A stretch of 64,000 nucleotides of DNA, from NCBI GenBank assembly GCA_020064725.1, contig JAGTWJ010000001.1:6076001-6140000 (forward strand). Direction: 5' to 3'. The translations under genes and the position numbers were made by a program. How positions within the stretch are numbered: the first letter of the stretch is position 1; every line of letters begins with the position of its first letter. Below, piece by piece: positions 1 through 9,023 of the stretch. The notes under the pieces were generated by a model. It saw nothing but the letters and a program-made list of their open reading frames with translations. It had not been told where the DNA came from and did not search any database. Source of the DNA: Drechslerella dactyloides (lineage: Eukaryota; Ascomycota; Orbiliomycetes; Orbiliales; Orbiliaceae).

Positions 1-264
1 GATTATTATTGTAGTCTGGCCGCCAAATCACCAGATATTGTGGTCCTTACTCAAGGATGTTCCCGAAATAAACCTTTTGATGCCCACTTCTTCAAGACCT
101 TCTATGTCAAGAATTCATAGGACCTCCTACACCATGAGGTTCTCAGACATGTCAAAAAGATAACATCCATTTCGGTATCCTATATAATACAACCCACACT
201 TTTAGTTGGTCCTTTGAAGAAATCTAGTGTCAACATCTGATAGTATTCCGCTCCCAAATTAACA
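1..264 (+). promoter_or_regulatory. upstream region of the aminotransferase gene
   Basis: No coding sequence is seen here. A TATA-like run (CCTATATAATAC, around 179-190) lies about 80 bp before the chosen ATG at 265, a plausible core-promoter spacing. The window starts inside this region, so a further upstream cluster gene may be cut off. Confidence 0.4.
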
Positions 265-2358
265 ATGGGTTCATATATGCCTTCGAAAGAGCCGATACTG
301 TCTGATCGAGCTCTGAGCAATATCAACAACCGCAATGAGTACTTCGAATCACTAATTAAGGTTTGTGGGCTTGGAAATGAACACTTTGATCTTAATCTCG
401 CTCAGTGTATTATTAGTTGGCGCAGGAAGATATCACAATCAATTCTGACTTTTAAATTTTGATTCTAGTTGATGGCAAACACATATAACGAAAAGACGAA
501 TCCAACTGGAATGCAAGTTTAAATTTCTAGTATTATATGAAAGCAAGATCGTTAGTATTCCAATGCTGACAAGGACGGCAGAATAAACTTAGCGATCGCA
601 GAGAACAGCTTTATGCAACAAGTGGTTTTTGACTACTTGAACGAAAACGTAATCAAAAGCCAGCCTCGCAGCCAGGCTATAGCGCCTGGCTTCGAGGCTA
701 ATTGAAAACTATAATTCTTGTCACTCTCTGCATGCATCTTCTCGAGTATTGATGCTAATATATACATACATATACTATAGCTCCGGCTTGAAGCGAAACA
801 CCTTACATACGGCGATGGCCCAGGCGGCTCAACGCGTCTACGCAGAAATCTATCAAGATTTGTAAATACTTATTTTCATTCAGTGGAAGATGTTCAACTG
901 GAAGAAATAGTGGTAAGCGCTGGGGTGAGCGGTATCATGGATCATTTGGTATGGACACTTTGCGATGAGGGAGATGGCATCTTGGTTGGGAAGCCTATGT
1001 ATTCTGGATTTGCTAAGGGTAAGTGCAGAAAAGTCGATGAAGATTATATGGCAGCTATCCAGTTATCATCTAACGGAAAATATCAAACCCAACCTAGATT
1101 TTGACGCAAGGTCAAGGTAAGCCAGTATACAGAATCTAGCCATTGGAATTACGAGGTCGTTGACATTCTCCAAGAGTCATTCCTGTCCCAGTCTCTTTTG
1201 GCGAGATCGACCCATTTTCTATTCAAGCTCTAGTTTGCTACGAGCGGGAATTGAGGATCTTCAATAAAAGCAAACCAGGCCGGAAAATAAGAGCCTTGCT
1301 CATCGCGAATCCACATAATCCTTTCGGGAAGTGCTATGTAAGTAATTGTCGTGAACCAGACCATGTTAGCTGATATTAATCATAAATGGCAACCAGCATA
1401 GTCGCGCCAGGCGCTTCTAGCGTACATGGAATTCTGCGAAGCACACGACCTTCATTTGATCGCGGACGAGATATACGCAATGTCTATCTTCAAGACGCCG
1501 TCTAACAAAGAGGCCATCGGGTTTCATAGTGTCCTATCCATCCCCAATGTCGGTATCATTGATCCCAGACGTATACATGTCCTGTAAGTATCGGCTTTAT
1601 ATACCCTGTAGATATTGAATATGGGCGCAGAGGCACGTTAGAAGATTGCAAGAACTTTGACGGGCATCACACTCAATCGATTTGCTAATGATCCAGCTGG
1701 TATCAGGTACGGCATGTCCAAAGACTTCTCTTCTAATGGCCTCCGCCTAGGAATGGTTATATCCCGCGATAAAAAGCTCGTGGAAGTGATGGCTGGCCTC
1801 GCACTCTTTTCCTGGACTTCTTCCCCAGCAGATCTCGCTTGGTGTATCATTCTTGAGGATGCTGCTTTTCTCGAGTATTATTTGTCGGAGCACCAGCGAA
1901 GGCTGGCGGAAGGCTACGAATTTTTGGCAGGCATCTTGGACAATTTAGGTATAAACTACGTCAAGGGTGGCAATGCAGGTTTTTTTCTATGGATCGATTT
2001 AAGTTTTGCATTGGAGAGACCAGCGCACGGTGGCGAGCCGGGAATCGAAGAAGATATGAGATTAGATCAAAAGCTCATAAGAGGCGGCGTGCACTTAGCC
2101 GCCGGTATAGGCTACCAAGCTGAAAAGGTCGGGTGGTACAGGTAGGCCTTTCCCAACGCTTCATTGTTACTTCACGAAATTAGGAAGAAACTGACCAAGG
2201 CACTCAGAATCACATTCACGCAACCCAGGCCACTGCTGTTAATGGGTCTTGAAAAATTGATGAAAACCGTGAAACAAGTTGACATCAAGCTGTCGGTAGA
2301 AGTGCCAGGTGATCTTCAGGATGGTCTTTGGGGACTTGAAGAGATAATAGTGCCCTAG
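265..2358 (+). CDS. class I/II PLP-dependent aminotransferase (ACC-synthase/GliI-like), nine exons
   Basis: Predicted PLP enzyme of the fold-type I aminotransferase/ACC-synthase family, which in fungal clusters transforms amino-acid-derived intermediates (GliI is an example); its substrate is unknown. Exons read by eye: 265-360, 469-516, 556-648, 781-1018, 1098-1116, 1175-1337, 1402-1583, 1707-2141, 2208-2358. All have GT-AG ends and together give one open frame of about 474 residues, normal for the family. Family motifs appear in order: TNPTG, INLAIAEN, LTYGDGPGGSTRLR, VSAGVSGIMDHL, NPHNPFGKCY, LIADEIYA, the PLP-lysine segment YGMSKDFSSNGLRLG (Lys about 285), and a C-terminal FTQPRPLLL. Exon 5 has only 19 nt, and the third intron carries a long hairpin (662-699). 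The gene lies upstream of a redox enzyme and a P450 on the same strand. The family call is firm; function is inferred. Confidence 0.8.
662..699. repeat. near-perfect inverted repeat (hairpin) inside an intron
   Basis: A 16-base arm at 662-677 is complementary to 684-699 at 15 of 16 positions, with a 6-base loop (TATAGC). It lies in the intron 649-780 of the aminotransferase gene. A 23-base copy covering the loop and right arm recurs at 5777-5799 with 20 of 23 identities. Confidence 0.65.
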
Positions 2359-2781
2359 AACTATAGGTAGATTTAGCCATGTTAGAAGTCGGACCCAGCC
2401 CTATTGTCTGAGCTAGCTCATTCGATCAATATCTGTCGAAAGTAGAATTTTGTGACATCAGAACATTATAGAATTGTGTCCATTTGGTTATTTTAACGCT
2501 GGCTCACCCCGTCACAATCCCTTTTTCTTACAAGGCTTCGTGATTCCACTGTAAGCGGCGCGGCAACAGCTCACATAGCCAATTGCCAATGCGCCATTGA
2601 TAGGAACACTATGGTAAAACATTACTTCCAAGCAGTGAGCCAGCTATAAGTTGGCCTTGCTCTCCCTCCCGAAAGTCGATTCAAGGACGAACTTCTTTTA
2701 ATTTGCACTCCATAGGCCCCTCTGCTCCGCATATACCTACAGGCAGCTACTCCCTCAAAGCCACGCTAGCCATTATCTCTC
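2359..2781. other. intergenic region between aminotransferase and redox-enzyme genes
   Basis: About 420 bp with no supportable coding sequence. It should hold the 3' end of the aminotransferase transcript and the promoter of the next gene. No clear repeat or binding site was recognised. Confidence 0.4.
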
Positions 2782-5031
2782 ATGGAGTGGACATACTCTC
2801 TGGTAGCAATATGTATGGCTACGTTCGTATCCCTGTTCAATCTTATCAGGCTCGTAGCCTGCAAAAAGCCCTGGAGCCCTATTTATCAATATGGGCGCGA
2901 AAAGCATCCATGGTCGCATATTCCCAAACGGCGGGACGTGGTAGCTTCTGCGCTACATAACACGATCGAACAAAGCACCCGAGCACCGAACTCGATGCAA
3001 CTGTACAAGGACTTGTATTACAAGCTCCAGCACCTGGAGCAATATCCCCAGATACTTCCAACAGCAAGAGATGTCCTAGTCTCACTATTTTCGGAAACAC
3101 TAGAACACGCATCTGAGCCACCGAAGACGGGCATCTTATCGATTCAGGAATATTCGCGAGATGCGTTGTCTGATTTTCAACGACAAGAGGACGAGAAGGT
3201 TATGGACCTCTGGGAACAGTATTTGGCCCGGCGTAGAGCTAAGGGGCCCAGGGAAATGTTTGCGACAAAGGAAGAGGCCAAATGGTGGCTCGTGCAGAGT
3301 TCCCCAGTCAAATATGTCGATGGTGCTTGGCTAGGACATATAAACAAAATAACGACACCGTTTTACCTTCGCCGTATCGCAAAAAATGCTTGGCAGGTGC
3401 TCTCCGAAGAATTGGGAGACGGGGATATTGAAAAAAATCATGTTTACATCTATCGGCGTCTCATGGAAGCGGTTGAGCCCAGACTCCCAGCTGGCGATGA
3501 TCCCGATTTTATACATCCTCGTCATCAACTCAATGAACATGACGTTTGGAAAGCAGCCGTCGCACAGCTTCTAATATCTCTATTTCCACACGAGTTTCTA
3601 CCGGAGATCATTGGCTTCAATATGCACTACGAGGCTATGGTGCTATCGACACTCAAAGCCGCCAAGGAACTAAAAGAACTAGGTTTTGACCCCTATTACT
3701 TTATCCTCCATGTCTCTATTGACAACGGAGATTCCGGACACACAGCTATGGCTCTCGAAGTCGCGATGGAATTTATGGAGCTAGTGAAAATGCGGGATGG
3801 AGATGCCGCCGCACAGCAAGCTTGGAAGCGTATTCAAACTGGATATATCCTCTCAAAGGGTCTCCCTACGGCTCCAATTTGCCCCAGCTTTAGAAAACAA
3901 ATCCTTTCGCCTCTCCAGCGCAAGGAAAGTTTTCCCCGCAATGACCTCGAGGGGGAAGTGATAAGAATCTTCAAGGCAAAGGCTACAGTATCACAAAAAA
4001 TACACTGCGGTAGTAGAATAAAATTCGGCGGCCGCACGATCGCCGAGTGGCTCGCCCCAAGAGCGCTCGAATCCGAGCAAAATCAAATGGAATTCTTAGA
4101 CGCTCTCAGCAACACGAAGCCATGGATCTACAAGGGTGATAGTAAAAGCAGCAAGTTTCTGAAGGAACTCTCGTGGGAGGGCAGGATGTTTGGCTCTTTT
4201 ACGCAATCAGAGGTGTACACAATTAAGGAGTGGATTGACTCGTTAGGTGGTGGCGCCGGCCCCAATAATCCCAAGTTTTACTGGCGCTTCATTAGCAAAG
4301 ACGAAATCTCCTCCCAAAAGGCTCTTCAGCAACAAGACATTCGCGCCGACCATCCAGTTTATTCGCCCTTCCCAGCAAACAGTGTCTTTGCACAAGTGCT
4401 GCCTTCAGCCTCACGACTGCCAAGGGCTACCAGCATTGACGCAATTGTGACACCAAATCTCAACATATTTTTTCCTCTTTGGTTTGCGCATCCATGCCTC
4501 CTCGAGCATTTCGTCTGTATCCCCGCAAAAACAACTTCGTCTACGGCATGCTCTATCCTCCGTATCTTACGTGCTCAGTCCGGTTTCAGCGCTGAGAACG
4601 CGATGGTTGCCGGTATGGATGAGGTCCGTCGAAGCGACAGCATTGGCCTCGTTGATTTGGGGCTAGAAATGGTGCGAAGATCTGGTTTCATCGAGCCTGC
4701 ATGTCTGAAGGAAGTTCTGCAAACCTGGAAATCAGATTTTGCGCTCTTCATGCTCCACTTATGCAAACGCCCAGCGGATAATATGGGGTTGCTACTGGGG
4801 CTGACTATGGCATTCGTGGACTTACACGACGCTATATCCTCAAGTTCTACACTGCTATCGAAAGACAGCCAACGCCTTTTAGGAGGAGTGGCAGAGAGAG
4901 AACGAAAAAATCTGGATATGTGCTTTCAAGATCTCGAGACCACCCCTCCTCTGTTTTTAGACTTTTGCAGGGGCTATCATCTCGGCAGGGCCGAGATCGA
5001 TAGGTGCTTCGAGCAAAAGTCCAAGGGGTAG
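2782..5031 (+). CDS. haem-oxygenase-like iron-containing redox enzyme, membrane-anchored, with C-terminal extension
   Basis: Intronless 749-residue protein. Residues about 200-330 carry the hallmarks of the iron-containing redox enzyme family (haem-oxygenase-like fold, Pfam Haem_oxygenase_2): EELGDGDIEKNH at 209-220, FLPEIIGFNMHYE at 272-284, and LHVSIDNGDSGH at 309-320. Likely metal ligands are Glu210, His220, Glu284, His310, Asp314 and His320. Characterised members of this superfamily (UndA, BesC, SznF) are non-haem iron or di-iron oxygenases acting on fatty or amino acids; the reaction here is unknown. Residues 5-26 are a hydrophobic segment suggesting an N-terminal membrane anchor. The family core is usually near 300-350 residues, so roughly the last 250-400 residues are an extra part with no recognised domain. 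The start is the ATG just before the hydrophobic segment. It sits between an aminotransferase and a P450 on the same strand, which suggests a shared pathway. Confidence 0.72.
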   Translation: MEWTYSLVAICMATFVSLFNLIRLVACKKPWSPIYQYGREKHPWSHIPKRRDVVASALHNTIEQSTRAPNSMQLYKDLYYKLQHLEQYPQILPTARDVLVSLFSETLEHASEPPKTGILSIQEYSRDALSDFQRQEDEKVMDLWEQYLARRRAKGPREMFATKEEAKWWLVQSSPVKYVDGAWLGHINKITTPFYLRRIAKNAWQVLSEELGDGDIEKNHVYIYRRLMEAVEPRLPAGDDPDFIHPRHQLNEHDVWKAAVAQLLISLFPHEFLPEIIGFNMHYEAMVLSTLKAAKELKELGFDPYYFILHVSIDNGDSGHTAMALEVAMEFMELVKMRDGDAAAQQAWKRIQTGYILSKGLPTAPICPSFRKQILSPLQRKESFPRNDLEGEVIRIFKAKATVSQKIHCGSRIKFGGRTIAEWLAPRALESEQNQMEFLDALSNTKPWIYKGDSKSSKFLKELSWEGRMFGSFTQSEVYTIKEWIDSLGGGAGPNNPKFYWRFISKDEISSQKALQQQDIRADHPVYSPFPANSVFAQVLPSASRLPRATSIDAIVTPNLNIFFPLWFAHPCLLEHFVCIPAKTTSSTACSILRILRAQSGFSAENAMVAGMDEVRRSDSIGLVDLGLEMVRRSGFIEPACLKEVLQTWKSDFALFMLHLCKRPADNMGLLLGLTMAFVDLHDAISSSSTLLSKDSQRLLGGVAERERKNLDMCFQDLETTPPLFLDFCRGYHLGRAEIDRCFEQKSKG

Positions 5032-6530
5032 ATTCTGGTCCTCCATCACCTCAACTCAGTGCTACGAAGTAGACAACATGAAAGTCTCAGAGGCTAACAA
5101 CGCCGCTTTGGCCGACGCGCCTGGGGCTAGTGCAGGAATAGAAAATATTTAAGCGATTTTAGACCTTCACAAAATTCCTAGTAGATATCGTAAATGTAAT
5201 GTATACTTAACAAATTAAGTGCGTACTCATCTTTGTGAAATGTAACTGGGCGTAACGGCCCGGCTCAGATATGTAACTATCATGCGAAAACAAGTGCATG
5301 ACCCTTGAAACTGATAAACGAGACATCCCAGCGATCCTTTCCCACCGGGGTTTGCCCAATCCACAATGTCAATTTATTGTCAGTGAATTCTGTATAGTCA
5401 ATTGATATGTCTTAGTTTCGGGGAAGTGTTTGGGTAACATCCTAATCCTCTTTTCAGCGCTCTCAGCTGGTCTCGTATAGCAGACCCTCCCTTATACAAC
5501 TGCGTGGGTTTGGCTTGCGAGACCACTCCCAGCCATCTTTACCCCCCTTGAATCTATGAGGGCCGATAATTGGATATCGGGTGTAGAGTTAAAACCCAAG
5601 ATCTCTGTTACGAGAGTAAGCGATGCACCGCTTCTTCACAATGGTAACTCAAGTCTGCCGTGGATAACCACGCCATCACAGCCCACGTAGCTCTACGTAT
5701 GCACGCTCACACACAGGCAGACCCGCCACAGCTGTACACGTACGCATCATTACGTGCATAAACACTGTGGGATGCTCTATAGCACCTGGCATTGAGGCTG
5801 GGTGTGCATTTTGTTGGTTTAATTTATATCGTTACATGCATTGACTGCATGTCACGCAAATAATCCTCTCAGCGGGGAACTGGAGCCGAATCCAGGCGAG
5901 CTCGACGGGTCGTGACGAGTAACCCGAGACACCACAGTCCCACAAGCTCATGCAGGGTGTATCACATTCCTACCATTTCGACCTCGGCGGCACTACCAGG
6001 ATAGGGTCAGACACCATTTGCTAGTTCTCGGTCAAAATCTAATGATGATTGGACACCCAGGATCACAACGCTAGTTCTAATTTAGCTTAGTTCTCGGAAC
6101 GGTACATCCTTGTTTCGGGATGCTGCACATTCCCGTAGGACGGTTAGAAATCGATCAGGGTCCCTAGTCTCGGGGACGCTGGAGGTTCCCATTCGTTCAT
6201 GAATCTCGATCTTGATAGAGCCCTAGATTGCATTGGCTTGAACACAGATGATTGTTTCCGACTTGATCTCAGTCGATCGATCGTATCTCATTAATTTGGG
6301 ATCCCAAGCTGCCTACCGCATAATGAAATATTGGTCATATTCAGCGAAATTCTCAAGGAAGTCATCAACTCCAAATACTATAATTTAGATTCATTCATTA
6401 GCTGCTTGATCGCTCAAATAGCACGATATCGAGAGAACACTGTTTAGCGAAGGTCGCTTCAGCTTCCCGTTTGCTCGTCACAGATCTGTACCCGAACAAT
6501 CTCAGAAATCAATATTCATATCAACGCGAA
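5032..6530. other. 1.5 kb intergenic region with a degenerate repeat copy
   Basis: No convincing gene. A 24-codon open frame starts at 5078 and ends at 5152, too short to support. The stretch 5777-5799 resembles the right half of the hairpin at 677-699; two of its three differences are transitions. The 3' part should contain the promoter of the P450 gene. Confidence 0.4.
5777..5799 (+). repeat. diverged copy of the intron hairpin half
   Basis: Matches 677-699 at 20 of 23 bases with no gap; the differences are G to A, T to A and C to T. The opposite arm is not found next to it. This could be the remnant of a small dispersed element, or chance. Confidence 0.4.
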
Positions 6531-8912
6531 ATGGAAAACGACCCTGTCGTCTCCCCGACTCCAAATGACAGCAAGGTCTCCGGAAGCCACCTCACGAACC
6601 TAGTTTATACTTGTGTCCATGCACTGAACATCACAGAAGGGAAACGAGCGGATATTGCTCTATTCTATCTGCTCTTGCTTCTTGTTCCAATATACGGGGT
6701 CTATCGGTACAAGAAAGACAATGTGAGTCAAGATTTCAGATCAAAAATATGGCTCAATGCCCGACATCGTCGATGACATCTGGAAGTCTTAATTAAAAGC
6801 GCATTATAGATTGACCTTCCCTACGTCGGTATTCCCCCGGGCCTATTCGGATCTTGGAGAGCAGGATATAACTTCCTAACCCGCGCCGATGAGATCATTC
6901 GAGAAGGCTACACCAAGGTGAGTCTCTTGATATACTCTAGTTTCGATCTCCAGAAAACTAAAGATCTGTCGACCAAATTTACTAACGTTGAACAGTATGC
7001 CCCTGAAGGGAAAGCTTTTGTAGTGTCGACTTTACCACGTTACATGGTCTTTTTGACCGACACGGATCAAATTTCAGAACTCGGTCATGTACCGGATAGT
7101 GATATCGGCTTCTACGAAGCACTCGTGGAGGTTGGTCAGCAATATGTTCTATTCCTCCTCCATACAGGCCTAATTCAGCCCATCACTTTGCCTTGACTCC
7201 TTATGAAAATTAACACAGAGAGATCATGCATATAGAAGAATCATCATGACATAATCGCGGAGCCAACATTAGGGGATTATGTTAATACATATCATGTCGA
7301 CGTGATCCGGCAGCAGCTGACACCTCGAATGGCATCGATGCTGTCGCATATACACGAAGAGGGAAACATGGCTTGGGATGAGTGCTTAAAAGCAACGGGG
7401 GATAGTAGGCCATCCATACCGAAGAATACTAGATTCCGCATCCACACATACTAAGATACTCATAATTCTATCTATCAGATTGGACGCGTGCAAGGATTTG
7501 GGACGTTGTGCTTGAAGTTGTTTCAAGGTAAGTGCTGAATGGATGTGTTCCTAAACATAGTTGCGATCTTGTGCTAAAATAGTGGCTGATGTGGGAGACA
7601 TGTCCCAGATCCGCGAACCGTTGCTTCGGTATGCAAATTTTCGCTGATGCCCATTACGATAATCTTCATCAGTGAAATATCCGGTTTCACGTATACATGC
7701 TTACCTCCTTTCAGTTGGGGTTCCTCTTTGCCGCAATAAAAGATTTCTAGGCATTATGCTAGACTACGGTGTAAAAGCTGCCGAAGCTAATTTCCATGTT
7801 GATCTTGCACCACGGTTCTTACATCGCGTCGTGGCATGGTATTACATAAACCGCTACCACTTGCCAGAACAAGCTACAGAGTTCCTCGGTCCCCTCTTCG
7901 ACGAGCGTCGGAGAATGCAGAAGGAGTGCGGCGAGGAGCGCTGGGAAGTTGAAAAGCCAAACGATGCTATTCAGTGGATCATAGACGCAGCGGCAAAAAA
8001 GTCGAAGGAACAACAAACGAATAAGCAACTCTCTTGGAGAATGCTTTGGCTTAATTTTGCCGCAATACATACAACCTCTATGGTAAGCCTCCATTAACAA
8101 TAATGCTCTCTCCGCAGACCTAAGTATCTGGGCTGTTCTTCACATACTTCGGAAAGCAAGCAGCAAGACGAAGTCATATAGTGTCGCCGTGAATCTCACA
8201 TAGACTAATCTTGCGGTCAATTGATCAACACTTGCCTGCGTAGTCCACGACACATGCTATCTTGGATCTCGTGTCCAACCCAGAATATATTGCTCCATTA
8301 CGGAAGGAAATAATTGCCTGTCTGGATGCATATGGTGGGTATACAAAGGAGGCTCTTACCAACATGGTAAAGCTCGACTCGTGTTTGAAAGAGAGTCAAC
8401 GATATAACACGGTCGTCTCTGTTGTCATGTCTCGCGTTACTAAGCGTGAATATACCTTCAAGTCCGGCCGAGAGCCGGTTACCCTTCCTAAGGGTACTTT
8501 CGTGACGGTTCCCACGGCATCTGTTCATCTCTCTAAAGAAATATATGGGCCCGACGCACTGCAGTGGAAGGGATTCAGGTTCTCTAACATGCGTGAGCAA
8601 GATGGTAGCAAGGAGACGTCAGCGAAGTACCAAGCCGCAGCGACGAGCAGCACTTACCTGGGATTTAGCCACGGTCGACATGCATGTACGGGAAGGTTTT
8701 TCGCTGTCTATCAACTGAAGATGTTGTTAATTTACGTGATATTGAGGTATGACGTTCGGCTGCCGGTGGACCTCGGTGGAAAGCGACCGGAAAACTTGTA
8801 TATAGCGGGAAGGCGGACAGCAGATACTGACGCGGAGTTGGAATTCCGAGAGAGAGCGGAGTGGAACGACCTGAAGCATAGGTGGACTGCAGTCGATGGT
8901 GAAGAAGATTAA
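6531..8912 (+). CDS. cytochrome P450 monooxygenase, microsomal, eight exons
   Basis: Haem-thiolate monooxygenase, probably in the endoplasmic reticulum membrane. Exons read by eye: 6531-6722, 6810-6917, 6996-7130, 7236-7404, 7479-7527, 7609-7628, 7715-8082, 8244-8912, giving about 569 residues in one frame. Residues about 50-64 form a membrane anchor (LFYLLLLLVPIYGVY). An I-helix-like AAIHTTS lies at about 340-346, the ExxR pair is in KESQR (397-400 region), and the haem loop is FSHGRHACTGRF with the thiolate Cys near 495. The AIHTTS and LTPRM motifs resemble fungal P450s of the CYP68 and related groups; family assignment needs a search. Exon 6 is only 20 nt. Skipping it would remove the conserved SANRCF-VGVPLCRN segment and shift the frame, so a naive model looks broken while this one is intact. 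Together with the two genes to its left it suggests a biosynthetic cluster. It is convergent with UTP20. Confidence 0.85.
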
Positions 8913-9023
8913 AAGAAGTAGGAAGGCCTATGTTTATATACAATGGTTCGCAAGGCAATATGCAGCAATTGATATCTACGACTAACGCCGAAACGATGCA
9001 CCAATACTCCTATGCTCTGTATC

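Noticed and set aside
7500..7720. Apparent frameshift or pseudogene break in the P450
   Set aside because: A 20-nt micro-exon at 7609-7628 with proper GT-AG borders restores both the frame and the conserved motif.
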